A stretch of 7,834 nucleotides of DNA from an uncultured Peptococcaceae bacterium (GCA_937922955.1 CALAKO010000015.1:1-7834), one strand, 5' to 3'. Positions 1-7,461 are shown, counted from the first letter of the stretch. Notes: generated by a model from the sequence alone, not told the origin. A program made the numbers and translations.

Positions 1-366
1 TCCGTTAAGAGGCTTTGCTCTCAATGCCATTTGCACATCGTGATACACATGTCCAAATTCGCCCGCTTTGATCCGACCAATTGACACAACCATATCAACT
101 TCCTTGGCGCCATGGGCAAAAGCATAAGCAACGGAAGCTGCCTTGATTTCAGCTGGCTCATAGCCATTTGGAAATCCGATAACCGTGCAAATAGGTACAC
201 CACCAGGAAAATGTTTAACCAGCGTTTCAACATAACATGGCTGAACGCACAATGACGCAACACCAGATCCCTGCGCGGCTTCCGCAAACGTTAAGACGTC
301 TTTTTCTGTCGCAGCAGGATCCAAATTGGTATGATCAATCATTGCAATTATTTGTTGTGCATCCAT
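1..366 (-). CDS. deoC: Deoxyribose-phosphate aldolase, N-terminal 122 residues (cut by window edge)
   Basis: DeoC is a cytosolic class I aldolase that splits 2-deoxy-D-ribose 5-phosphate into glyceraldehyde 3-phosphate and acetaldehyde, feeding deoxynucleoside sugars into glycolysis. Translating the minus strand from 366 gives an open frame to the window edge. It shows the DHTNL motif near residue 11 (family form DHTxL), CTVIGFPNG at about 60-68 (family form TVxxFPxG), and KEVDMVVSIG at 88-97, where Asp91 fits the conserved catalytic aspartate. The Schiff-base lysine would lie beyond the window and cannot be checked. Gram-positive DeoC proteins are about 220 residues, so roughly 100 are missing. 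The ATG overlaps the gatB stop as TAATG, with GGAG 8 nt upstream, which fixes the start and suggests translational coupling to gatB. A nearby deo gene partner is not visible. The identification is firm despite truncation. Confidence 0.93.
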   Translation of the reverse strand, partial: MDAQQIIAMIDHTNLDPAATEKDVLTFAEAAQGSGVASLCVQPCYVETLVKHFPGGVPICTVIGFPNGYEPAEIKAASVAYAFAHGAKEVDMVVSIGRIKAGEFGHVYHDVQMALRAKPLNG

Positions 367-1808
367 TACATTTTCTCCAGCAAATCAATAATCATCTGAT
401 TAACCACACCAGGGTTGGCCTGACCTTTTGTTGCTTTCATTACCTGACCAACAAAAAATCCGAGCGCTTTCTTTTTGCCAGCCTTATAGTCAGCAACAGA
501 TTTTGGGTTGTTATCAATAATTTCCTGAATCATCGGTGCCAAAGAGTCAGAATCAGAAATTTGCTGCAACCCTTCATCTTTAACAATCTCAACCGGATCT
601 CTGTTTTCGTCAAAGGCTTTCATAAAAACATCTTTTGCAATCTTATTGCTGATTTCTCCTGTCTTCACCAATTTCAAAAGGCCGGTGAGACGTTCTGGGG
701 TAAAGCCGCTTTCTCCCAGAGATTTTCCGCTGGCATTCAACTTGGCCATCACATCACCAATCAACCAGTTCACAATCATCTGAGGTTCGTCAAGCAGAGC
801 CTTCGCCGCATCATAAAAGTCTGCCAGTGCGACCTCTTGGGTAATAATTGCCGCTTCCTTTGCACCGATACCATCAGCAAGCAAGCGAGCGCGACGAGCG
901 CGTGGCAGCTCTGGAAGCGCTTCTTTCATTCCCTGAATCCATTCATCAGTAAGAACGATAGGTGGCAGATCTGGTTCAGGGAAATAGCGATATTCATCGG
1001 CTTCTTCTTTACTGCGGAGAGAGAAGGTCATCCCCTGTGCGTCATCCCAGGTACGGGTTTCCAGCTTCACTTTTTCCCCATCCTCAAGCAATTCAGTCTG
1101 ACGTTCAATTTCATATTCAATGGCACGTTCAACAGCACGGAAAGAATTCAAGTTTTTGATTTCAGCACGTGTTCCGAATTTCTCTTCTCCAACAGGACGC
1201 AGAGAAATATTAACATCACATCGCAAAGAACCTTCTTCCATCTTTGCATCGGAAACACCTGTATAAACGATGATTGCACGCAATTCTTCCAGATAAGCAC
1301 GCGCATCTGCTGCACTGCGCATATCCGGTTCGCTGACGATTTCAATCAGCGGCACCCCTGCACGGTTATAATCGGCCAGCGAAGAATTTGAAGTGGTGAT
1401 GGTCGCCCCTTGGTGAACGAGCTTCCCTGCATCTTCTTCCATATGGATACGTGTCAAACCAATCTTTTTATCTTCACCATCTACGGTAATTTCAACATAG
1501 CCATGTTCTGCGATTGGCAAGTCAAACTGAGAAATCTGATAAGCTTTGGTCAAATCCGGATAGAAATAATTCTTTCGGTCAAATTTACTGAATTTTGCAA
1601 TCGTGCAATTTGTTGCCAAACCGGCTTTAACGGCATACTCCAATACTTTTTTATTCAATACTGGCAATGTACCTGGAAGCCCTAAACATACCGGGCAAAC
1701 ATGCGTATTTGGTGCGCCCCCGAAAGCCGTAGAGCAATTGCAGAATATTTTTGTATCAGTTTTTAATTCAACATGGACTTCAAGCCCGATGACAGGTTCG
1801 TATCTCAT
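366..1808 (-). CDS. gatB: Asp-tRNA(Asn)/Glu-tRNA(Gln) amidotransferase subunit B
   Basis: GatB is the kinase and tRNA-binding subunit of GatCAB. It phosphorylates the glutamyl (or aspartyl) group on misacylated tRNA and then amidates it with ammonia channelled from GatA. The 480-residue product has the family's usual length. Visible features are the opening YEPVIGLEVHVEL, a four-cysteine site (C23, C25, C38, C41 in FCNC and CPVCLG) expected to hold zinc, HMEEDAGK at 122-129, DYNRAGVPLIEIVSEPD at 146-162 and EEGSLRCDVN at 191-200. A helical tRNA-recognition tail (about 330-480) ends with GQANPGVVNQ. The start ATG shares its A with the gatA stop (TAATG) and has a full AAGGAGG site 7 nt upstream. 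Fourth gene of the ligA operon. Whether it serves tRNA-Gln, tRNA-Asn or both depends on which synthetases the genome has, which cannot be seen here. Confidence 0.98.
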   Translation of the reverse strand: MRYEPVIGLEVHVELKTDTKIFCNCSTAFGGAPNTHVCPVCLGLPGTLPVLNKKVLEYAVKAGLATNCTIAKFSKFDRKNYFYPDLTKAYQISQFDLPIAEHGYVEITVDGEDKKIGLTRIHMEEDAGKLVHQGATITTSNSSLADYNRAGVPLIEIVSEPDMRSAADARAYLEELRAIIVYTGVSDAKMEEGSLRCDVNISLRPVGEEKFGTRAEIKNLNSFRAVERAIEYEIERQTELLEDGEKVKLETRTWDDAQGMTFSLRSKEEADEYRYFPEPDLPPIVLTDEWIQGMKEALPELPRARRARLLADGIGAKEAAIITQEVALADFYDAAKALLDEPQMIVNWLIGDVMAKLNASGKSLGESGFTPERLTGLLKLVKTGEISNKIAKDVFMKAFDENRDPVEIVKDEGLQQISDSDSLAPMIQEIIDNNPKSVADYKAGKKKALGFFVGQVMKATKGQANPGVVNQMIIDLLEKM

Positions 1809-3244
1809 TATTCAGCCTCCTTCGCACCTTGTTCTACTGCATAAGCCACCTGCAATAAAAAGGCTTCGTCGAATGGTTTGCCAATGAACTGGATTCCAAT
1901 TGGCATGTCATTTTCATCTTTACCATATGGTACAGAAATGGCCGGAAGGCCAGCAAGATTGGATGTAACTGTGCAGATATCCTGCTTATATGTGGTGACA
2001 GCGTCGTATTCTACGCCGATTTTTGGCGCAGTAACAACGGAGGCTGGCGTAAGCAGACAATCATATTTTTCAAAAGCCCGTTTGAAGTCATCCTGAATCA
2101 AATGACGCACTTTTAATGCTTTGAGATAGTATGCATCATAATAACCGGCACTCAATGCATAGGTGCCGAGCATAATGCGACGTTTGACTTCATCACCAAA
2201 GCCTTCTTTACGCGTTTTTTTGAACATGGAAATCATGTCATCCGCCTGTTCACGCAAACCATAACGCACCCCGTCATATCGTGCCAGATTAGAACTTGCT
2301 TCTGCTGGCGCAATAAGATAATAGGTTGGAATAGCATAATTTGTGGTAGGCAGAGAACATTCTTCAACTATGGCTCCCTGCTCTTCAAGATAGGTACGCA
2401 CTTTCTGGATCTGTTCTTTGATCGCTGGCGCAACCCCATCACCCATGTATTCCACAGGAACGCCAATTTTAATCCCTTTAATATCATTTCCAATCAAACG
2501 GGTGAAATCTTCATATACAACATCAGCAGACGTGGAATCACGGTGGTCATAGCCAGAAATAACATTCATGACCAAGCCGGCATCCTGAACATCATTAACA
2601 AGAGGACCAATTTGGTCGAGAGAAGATGCGAACGCAATCAAGCCATAACGAGATACTGCACCATAAGTTGGTTTCAATCCAACAATACCACAAAATGCAG
2701 CTGGCTGACGAATGGAGCCACCAGTGTCACTTCCGAGTGCATAAACAGCTTCACCAGCCGCAACAGCAGCTGCCGAACCACCGCTTGAGCCACCAGGTAC
2801 ACACTCTGGATTTACCGGGTTTTTTGTTGGTCCAAAAAAAGAGGTTTCAGTAGTTGAACCCATGGCGAACTCATCCATATTGGTTTTCCCAACAATAACA
2901 GCGCCTGCAGCGGTTAATTTCTCGACAACAGCAGCATCATATTGTGGGACAAAGTTTTCCAGCATATGCGACGCACAAGTGGTGCGCAAACCTTCTGTGC
3001 AAATGTTATCTTTCACAGCTACAGGAATGCCTTCGAGCATACCAATGGTTTCACCACGTTTTATCTTTGCATCTACCGCATCGGCTTGAGCAAATGCCGC
3101 TTCTTTATTCAATGTAATATAAGCATTGATGTCCGCTTCTGCTTCAACCTTTTCAAAATATGCTTCAACGAGCGCACGTGCGGTAATTTCTTGATTAACA
3201 AGACGATCATGCCATTCATGAATGGTCATCAGTTTATCTGACAA
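1808..3244 (-). CDS. gatA: Asp-tRNA(Asn)/Glu-tRNA(Gln) amidotransferase subunit A (TTG start)
   Basis: GatA is the amidase-signature subunit of GatCAB; it hydrolyses glutamine to release ammonia for GatB. The product is 478 residues (family about 485). The Ser-cisSer-Lys triad is intact: Lys78 in VAVKDN, Ser153 in the GGSSGGS loop and nucleophile Ser177 in SDTGGSIRQP. These match the well-known lysine and serines of other GatA proteins within one residue. The start is taken as TTG at 3244 because AAAGGAG (3254-3260) lies 9 nt upstream. The first ATG, five codons later, would be about 24 nt from that site, too far. The Shine-Dalgarno overlaps the gatC stop codon, the gap between the genes is 14 nt, and the 3' end overlaps gatB by one base. 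No frameshift or missing motif is seen. Confidence 0.98.
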   Translation of the reverse strand: MSDKLMTIHEWHDRLVNQEITARALVEAYFEKVEAEADINAYITLNKEAAFAQADAVDAKIKRGETIGMLEGIPVAVKDNICTEGLRTTCASHMLENFVPQYDAAVVEKLTAAGAVIVGKTNMDEFAMGSTTETSFFGPTKNPVNPECVPGGSSGGSAAAVAAGEAVYALGSDTGGSIRQPAAFCGIVGLKPTYGAVSRYGLIAFASSLDQIGPLVNDVQDAGLVMNVISGYDHRDSTSADVVYEDFTRLIGNDIKGIKIGVPVEYMGDGVAPAIKEQIQKVRTYLEEQGAIVEECSLPTTNYAIPTYYLIAPAEASSNLARYDGVRYGLREQADDMISMFKKTRKEGFGDEVKRRIMLGTYALSAGYYDAYYLKALKVRHLIQDDFKRAFEKYDCLLTPASVVTAPKIGVEYDAVTTYKQDICTVTSNLAGLPAISVPYGKDENDMPIGIQFIGKPFDEAFLLQVAYAVEQGAKEAE

Positions 3245-3253
3245 AATGATTCA

Positions 3254-3260
3254 CTCCTTT
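3254..3260 (-). promoter_or_regulatory. gatA Shine-Dalgarno, decides the TTG start
   Basis: On the minus strand AAAGGAG sits 9 nt before TTG (3244-3242) and overlaps the TAA stop of gatC (3261-3259). The spacing supports the rare TTG initiator over the in-frame ATG 15 nt further on. Because the site is buried in the end of gatC, ribosomes finishing gatC are placed to reinitiate on gatA. Confidence 0.8.
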
Positions 3261-3540
3261 AGACAATCTTTGGAACCTGGAACATATTTTCATTTTCGCT
3301 CGGTGCATTGGAAAGCACTTTCTCAACCCCCATACTTTCATGCACATCGTCCTGGCGAAATACATTCTGAATATCCATCACGTGATTCAGTGGGGTCACA
3401 TCGGTGGTATCAATTTCGCTCAGACTATCCATCATATCAATAATTGAACCTAATTGTTCAAACTGCTTTTCCAGCTCTTCTTCACTGAACTCCAAGCGAC
3501 TCAAATGCGCAACGCGCTCAACAGCTTCTTTTGTAAGCAT
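3259..3540 (-). CDS. gatC: Asp-tRNA(Asn)/Glu-tRNA(Gln) amidotransferase subunit C
   Basis: GatC is the small subunit that wraps around GatA and stabilises the GatA-GatB interface. The 93-residue product matches the usual 93-100. It has the family hallmarks: VERVAHLSRLEFSEEE near residues 8-20, a helical hairpin with LGSIIDMMDSL, a central VTPLNHVMD segment, the RQDDV motif near 62-66 and the conserved tail NAPSENENMFQVPKIV. The ATG at 3540 is preceded by AAAGGAG at a 6-nt spacing, and that site lies within the last codons of ligA. The ligA stop and gatC start are one base apart. The order gatC-gatA-gatB is the common Bacillota order and implies stoichiometric co-translation of the complex. 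Confidence 0.97.
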   Translation of the reverse strand: MLTKEAVERVAHLSRLEFSEEELEKQFEQLGSIIDMMDSLSEIDTTDVTPLNHVMDIQNVFRQDDVHESMGVEKVLSNAPSENENMFQVPKIV

Positions 3541-3541
3541 T

Positions 3542-5539
3542 TTATTCTCCTTTCAACAACGCCAATAATTTCTCTTCTGTAATGACTGGAATATTTAATG
3601 ATACAGCTTTCTCATATTTTGAGCCAGGTTTTTCCCCGGCAACGACATAACTTGTTTTTTTACTCACGCTTCCGGTCACCTTTCCGCCATGAGCTTCTAT
3701 CATCGATTTCATATCATCTCTGGAATAGGTAGGCAAGGTGCCTGTTAAAACAAATGTTTGACCAGCAACCGTTTGCGGAATATCGCTTACAGATTCATGG
3801 CGCTGCATATTAACCCCCAACGAAGCCAATACTTTAATCTGAGATTGATTTCGTGAATTGGCAAAAAAGCCAACAATTTCATGTGCAATCAAGGCGCCAA
3901 TCTGATCAATCGTTTGCAGCGTCTCCACATCAGCAGCCATTAAAGCTTCTATACTAGAAAAATGCCGTTCCAGAATCTTACTTGTTTCCAACCCAACCAA
4001 CGGTATTCCCAAGCCATAAAGGAAGCGATAAAAATCAGAAGACTTGGATGCTTCGATGGCAGACAATAAATTATTTGCTTTTGTTTCTGCAAACCGTTCC
4101 AAAGCCAGCAATCGTTCCATCGTTAAACGATACAAGTCAGGCAGTTCTTTAACCAGCCCTGCTGCATACAACTGATTCACAATTTCCGGTCCTAACCCAG
4201 CAATGTCCATTGCATCTTTGCTGGCAAAATGAGCAATTTTTGCCCGAACCTGCGCTGGGCAAGCCATCGCATTCATGCAACGGATGGCGGCTTCTCCTTC
4301 AACTTGCACAAGATCACTGCCACATTCGGGACATGTCATCGGAAAAATGTAGGGTACTGACTCTGCCATTCGTTGTTCTTTTACAACATGATCAATTTCT
4401 GGAATGACATCACCGGCTTTCTGAACAACCACCGTATCGCCAATTCGAATGTCTTTCTCTTCAATAAAAGCGCGATTATGCAGGGTAGCACGCCGGATGG
4501 TCGAACCAGCAACAAAAACCGGCTCCAGCTCACCAACAGGTGTTGCAACTCCAGTTCGCCCAATCTGCAAGGTAATGTCATGCAGCTTTGTCGTCTTTTG
4601 CTCTGGTGGGAATTTATACGCAATCGCCCAGCGCGGAGATTTTGCACGCATGCCCAACTGTTTTTGCAATGCAAAGTCTGTGAGCTTTATGACCATGCCA
4701 TCAATTTCAAAAGGCAATTCCTGGCGTTTTTCATTCCACATCATGCAATAATCGTACGCATCCTCAATGGTGGAACAAATTTTATTTTGAATCGGCGGTA
4801 AATGTAATGATTGGATAAAGGAAATGGCTTCATCTTGACTGGTTAAACCACAAGCTTCATCGTTCATCACAGTATAAAAAAGGCCGCTAAGGCTGCGCTT
4901 CGCCGTAATCTGAGGATCTAATTGCCGCAAAGATCCAGCAGCAGCATTGCGCGGATTTGCAAATAATGGTTCACCTAATGCATCTCGTTCTTCATTGAGC
5001 TGTTCGAATGCTTTTTTGGGCATATATATTTCACCGCGAACAGCCACATCCCCAGAATACGGAATAGACAACGGCACGGCTCGAATCGTGCGCACATTGC
5101 TTGTTACATCTTCACCATCGTTGCCATCGCCTCGCGTTGCTGCTGTCTGCAGCAGACCATTATGGTAGTAAAGTGCAATCGATAAGCCATCAATTTTAAA
5201 TTCAACCGAATAACGAATGCGACTTGCCGGAATCTCTTTTCTTAAACTCTGATCAAATGCTTGCAGCTCCTCCAAGGAAAAAGCGTTCGCCAAGCTTTGC
5301 AACGGCACAGGATGGTGATAGGAACGAAATCCTTCTTTTACCGCCCCACCTACACGCTGTGTTGGCGAATCAACCGCAATTTCATTTGGATGCTCCCGTT
5401 CAAAAGACTGCAAGGCCCGATAACGTTCGTCATAGGCTGCATCACTTAATTCGGGGCTGTCCAACACATAATATAAATACTCATGGTAGCGGATATCCTC
5501 GATCATTTTTTGATATCGTTGCTTTTCTTCTGCGGTCAT
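3542..5539 (-). CDS. ligA: NAD-dependent DNA ligase LigA
   Basis: LigA seals 3'-OH/5'-phosphate nicks in double-stranded DNA using NAD+, joining Okazaki fragments and repair patches. The 665-residue protein is full length (E. coli 671). Domains in order: Ia NAD-binding region with YHEYLYYVLDSP near 18-29; adenylation domain with adenylated Lys115 in VEFKIDG, RGEIY at 168-172, IDGMVIK at 279-285 and AYKFPPE at 307-313; OB fold with GRTG at 327-330; a Cys4 zinc finger (C403, C406, C421, C427); helix-hairpin-helix repeats (about 440-575); and a C-terminal BRCT domain (about 590-665). The start is placed at ATG 5539, giving MTAEEKQRYQ, because GGTGGTGAGGTG lies directly upstream. An in-frame ATG at 5560 would add MKGGEVS but has no ribosome site of its own. 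First gene of the operon, one base from gatC. Confidence 0.98.
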   Translation of the reverse strand: MTAEEKQRYQKMIEDIRYHEYLYYVLDSPELSDAAYDERYRALQSFEREHPNEIAVDSPTQRVGGAVKEGFRSYHHPVPLQSLANAFSLEELQAFDQSLRKEIPASRIRYSVEFKIDGLSIALYYHNGLLQTAATRGDGNDGEDVTSNVRTIRAVPLSIPYSGDVAVRGEIYMPKKAFEQLNEERDALGEPLFANPRNAAAGSLRQLDPQITAKRSLSGLFYTVMNDEACGLTSQDEAISFIQSLHLPPIQNKICSTIEDAYDYCMMWNEKRQELPFEIDGMVIKLTDFALQKQLGMRAKSPRWAIAYKFPPEQKTTKLHDITLQIGRTGVATPVGELEPVFVAGSTIRRATLHNRAFIEEKDIRIGDTVVVQKAGDVIPEIDHVVKEQRMAESVPYIFPMTCPECGSDLVQVEGEAAIRCMNAMACPAQVRAKIAHFASKDAMDIAGLGPEIVNQLYAAGLVKELPDLYRLTMERLLALERFAETKANNLLSAIEASKSSDFYRFLYGLGIPLVGLETSKILERHFSSIEALMAADVETLQTIDQIGALIAHEIVGFFANSRNQSQIKVLASLGVNMQRHESVSDIPQTVAGQTFVLTGTLPTYSRDDMKSMIEAHGGKVTGSVSKKTSYVVAGEKPGSKYEKAVSLNIPVITEEKLLALLKGE

Positions 5540-5544
5540 TGACA

Positions 5545-5557
5545 CCTCACCACCTTT
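5545..5557 (-). promoter_or_regulatory. ligA Shine-Dalgarno region, decides the start
   Basis: The minus strand carries an AAAGGTGGTGAGG run ending 5 nt before ATG 5539. It has overlapping matches to the anti-Shine-Dalgarno (AAGG and GAGG). The run forms part of the codons that would follow the upstream in-frame ATG at 5560, which itself has only T/A-rich sequence before it. This favours the 665-residue product. Confidence 0.75.
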
Positions 5558-5583
5558 CATCTAATGACTACAAACTATTCTTA

Positions 5584-5613
5584 ATTATAATAGAAATACC
5601 CACTTTTGCGCAA
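5584..5613 (-). promoter_or_regulatory. Predicted sigma-A promoter of the ligA-gatCAB-deoC operon
   Basis: On the minus strand a perfect -10 TATAAT (5589-5584) lies 18 bp after a -35-like TTGCGC (5613-5608, three of six matches to TTGACA). The predicted transcription start is near 5577, leaving a leader of about 38 nt before the ligA ATG. No other promoter-like pair is evident in the gaps inside the operon, which are too short to hold one. The upstream part of this gap (about 5614-5667) holds no further feature that I can support. Confidence 0.6.
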
Positions 5614-5656
5614 GATATTTACACCAGAACCGCACACAGTCGCCCCCAGCGAATGG

Positions 5657-5719
5657 CCAATAATAACAAAACATCCTGCCTTCAAATGAGCTTCCATTCA
5701 TTCCAAAACAGGATGTTTT
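5657..5719 (-). terminator. Elongated intrinsic terminator of the alcohol dehydrogenase gene
   Basis: Beginning 10 nt after the dehydrogenase stop codon, the minus strand has perfect 11-bp arms AAAACATCCTG (5719-5709) and CAGGATGTTTT (5678-5668). The 30 nt between them is not a free loop: it continues with U-G and U-A pairs, one G/G mismatch, and a 5-bp AATGA/TCATT stem, leaving about 8 nt unpaired. The stem's terminal TTTT runs into GTTATTATT (5667-5659), a T-rich tail. It separates the dehydrogenase from the ligA promoter downstream. Confidence 0.75.
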
Positions 5720-5729
5720 CTTTTGCACA

Positions 5730-6947
5730 CTATATCAAGCTAATGATAAATTCTTTTATCTCCGCCTTACTCCAAATGACAGGAACCGGATAAACAGGAT
5801 TTGCTTCCTTATCGATCCATACAACCATCTGATCTATATCGGCTTTTTGTATCATTGTTGGGTACTCGGGGATGTCCATTGCATCTTTCATATACTCAAT
5901 CCAACGAATGAAGGCATTTGCTTTTTCGGCCTTTGAAGCTGTCATTTCTGTCAGCCCACACACATCACTAAGCTCTGCCAAGCGCTCGTGTACCGCCGAA
6001 CCATACGCACGTAAAACATGCGGCAGCAAAATGGCCATGGCCAAACCATGCGGCACCAAATAAATGCCCCCAAGAGTATGGCCTATTGCATGAACATAAC
6101 CCACACACCCTCTAGTAAAGGCTCTGCCTGCATAAAAAGCGGCCTGCTGCATATTTTGCCGCGCCGTAATATTGGTGCCATCCTGATAAGCCTTGTACAG
6201 GTTATCATATATCAATTTGACAGCTTTTCGGCACATTTCATTTTCCAGTTCACTGTTATAGAGATGATTCGTATATGCCTCCACGGCATGGCACAATGCA
6301 TCCAATCCTGTGGTTGCAGTTGTACGCGGCGGCAGTCCTACCGTTAGTTCAGGATCCAACACCGCATATCTTGGCAGCAAGCTAATATCGTTGATCGACG
6401 CTTTATGATGCGTTTCATCTTCCGTAATAACCGCTGCAATGGTTGTTTCGGAACCTGTGCCTGCGGTTGTTGGTACTGCAAAAATGGTCGGAATTGGTCG
6501 CAGCACACGCAGCATCCCTTGCAATTCTCTTACAGATTTTTTCGGACGTGCTACACGAGCACCAATCGCCTTTGCACAGTCTATGGGCGCACCACCGCCA
6601 AAAGCAATCATGCATTCACATTGAAAAGACATATACAAGGCCAAGCCTTCTTCAACATTGAGGTCCGTTGGATTTGCAGAAATATCTCGATAGATTACAT
6701 ATTGCAATTTGGCTGCATCCATCTCTGCCAGCATTTCATCCAACAGATGCAAGCGCATCAAATTTTCGTCAGTGATGACCAAGACTCTATGATAACCCTT
6801 TTTCCTCACCCACATAGGCAATCTTTTGACAGCACCAACGCCCTGCAATACTTTCGGCTGTCGCCACGGAAGTAAAGATATCCCTATTTTCAAGCCATGC
6901 TGCGCCACTCTATATACACCTTTTCTAACCGTTTTGCGCGTTTTCAT
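5730..6947 (-). CDS. Iron-containing (group III) alcohol dehydrogenase
   Basis: This is an NAD(P)-dependent, metal-activated alcohol dehydrogenase of the Fe-ADH family, cytosolic, probably reducing an aldehyde to an alcohol or the reverse; the substrate cannot be read from sequence. The 405-residue protein has the nucleotide-binding loop FGGGAPIDCAKAIG at 116-129, PTTAGTGSE at 159-167, and a complete metal site Asp216 and His220 (GLDALCHAVEAY), His286 and His300, plus conserved His290 in GYVHAIGHTLGG. His286 and His300 are 14 apart, as in E. coli FucO (263 and 277). Length exceeds FucO by about 20 residues because of a basic N-terminal extension of about 30 residues before KVLQGVGAVKRLP. The family's GGGS is GGGA here. 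ATG 6947 has an AAGGTG-type site upstream. Monocistronic, with its own promoter and terminator. Family assignment is firm. Confidence 0.93.
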   Translation of the reverse strand: MKTRKTVRKGVYRVAQHGLKIGISLLPWRQPKVLQGVGAVKRLPMWVRKKGYHRVLVITDENLMRLHLLDEMLAEMDAAKLQYVIYRDISANPTDLNVEEGLALYMSFQCECMIAFGGGAPIDCAKAIGARVARPKKSVRELQGMLRVLRPIPTIFAVPTTAGTGSETTIAAVITEDETHHKASINDISLLPRYAVLDPELTVGLPPRTTATTGLDALCHAVEAYTNHLYNSELENEMCRKAVKLIYDNLYKAYQDGTNITARQNMQQAAFYAGRAFTRGCVGYVHAIGHTLGGIYLVPHGLAMAILLPHVLRAYGSAVHERLAELSDVCGLTEMTASKAEKANAFIRWIEYMKDAMDIPEYPTMIQKADIDQMVVWIDKEANPVYPVPVIWSKAEIKEFIISLI

Positions 6948-6971
6948 TGTGTCATCACCTTCCCATCACAA

Positions 6972-7000
6972 ATTATCAGTAAAAGCAATCATCGTTCCAA
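6972..7000 (-). promoter_or_regulatory. Predicted sigma-A promoter of the alcohol dehydrogenase gene
   Basis: The minus strand has TTGGAA (7000-6995) and GATAAT (6977-6972) separated by 17 bp, with four of six and five of six consensus matches. The predicted start near 6965 leaves a leader of about 18 nt that contains the GGAAGGTG ribosome site. A TTGACT a few bases upstream is a better -35 on its own but is 22 bp from the -10. The remaining gap up to the rplS terminator (7001-7077) is A/T-rich with no other supported feature. Confidence 0.5.
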
Positions 7001-7077
7001 GTCAAAAATCAACACTTTGTTTTTCAACGCTCACGTATATTCAAAAAAACATCTGCGTATGTACAAATCAATAATCG

Positions 7078-7114
7078 AAAAAAGCGGATACACCGACCGG
7101 TGCATCCGCTTTTT
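7078..7114 (-). terminator. Intrinsic terminator of rplS
   Basis: Two bases after the rplS stop codon the minus strand forms a 17-position stem: AAAAAGCGGATGCACCG (7114-7098) pairs with CGGTGTATCCGCTTTTT (7095-7079), with a single G-U pair and a tight loop at the centre, ending in a run of six T. The complementary A-run on the other flank would also make it work in the opposite direction. There is no gene on the plus strand that needs it. Confidence 0.9.
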
Positions 7115-7116
7115 GA

Positions 7117-7461
7117 TTAGCGATGGATTTCTTTGATACGAGCAGCTTTGCCGTAACGATCGCGCATGTAATAAAGTTTTGCACGACGTACTTTCCCTTG
7201 ACGTACAACCTTGATGCTTGCAACGCGTGGGGAATGAATAGGGAAAATTCTTTCACTGGTTACGCCATAAGCAGTACGACGAACAGTGAAGGTTTCAGTC
7301 AAGCCTTTGCCAACACGCTTAATGACAACGCCTTCGTATGCCTGTAAACGTTCTCTGTTCCCTTCGACGACCTTTACTTCGATGCGAACAGTGTCGCCAG
7401 GACGAAATTCAGGAACGTCTTGCTTCATTTGTGCTTCTTCAATTTGCTTAATGATATCCAT
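7117..7461 (-). CDS. rplS: 50S ribosomal protein L19
   Basis: L19 is a large-subunit protein at the interface with the 30S subunit. The 114-residue product (family about 115) is conserved along its length: opening MDIIKQIEEAQ, FRPGDTVRIEVKVVEGNRER at 19-38, YEGVVIKRVGKGLTETFTVRR at 42-62, ERIFPIHSP at 70-78 and GKVRRAKLYYMRDRYGKAARIKE at 89-111. The start is placed at ATG 7461 because AAAGGAG (7476-7470) is 8 nt upstream and MDIIK is the standard family beginning. The in-frame ATG at 7479 would add MKGERQ by translating the ribosome site. Its usual neighbours (rpsP, rimM, trmD) are absent: a tRNA cluster with a terminator lies upstream and a terminator directly follows, so it appears monocistronic. 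Confidence 0.98.
   Translation of the reverse strand: MDIIKQIEEAQMKQDVPEFRPGDTVRIEVKVVEGNRERLQAYEGVVIKRVGKGLTETFTVRRTAYGVTSERIFPIHSPRVASIKVVRQGKVRRAKLYYMRDRYGKAARIKEIHR

Noticed and set aside
237..1391. 384-residue open frame on the plus strand
   Set aside because: It lies wholly opposite gatB, which has full family conservation. The product is rich in Phe, Asn and Cys with no recognisable domain, as expected for an antisense shadow.
5224..5793. 189-residue plus-strand open frame crossing the ligA promoter
   Set aside because: It runs antisense to the ligA 5' end, through the promoter and the terminator, into the dehydrogenase gene. Composition is non-protein-like and no ribosome site or family match is seen.
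6947..6971. TTGTG...CACAA inverted repeat before the alcohol dehydrogenase, considered as a Rex redox-repressor operator
   Set aside because: The arms match for only 5 bases with a 15-base gap, 25 bases in all. Rex sites are about 18 bases with longer arms (TTGTTAA-type), so chance is the better explanation.
6972..7018. TTGACT as the -35 of the dehydrogenase promoter
   Set aside because: It is 22 bp from GATAAT, outside the workable spacer range; TTGGAA at 17 bp was preferred.
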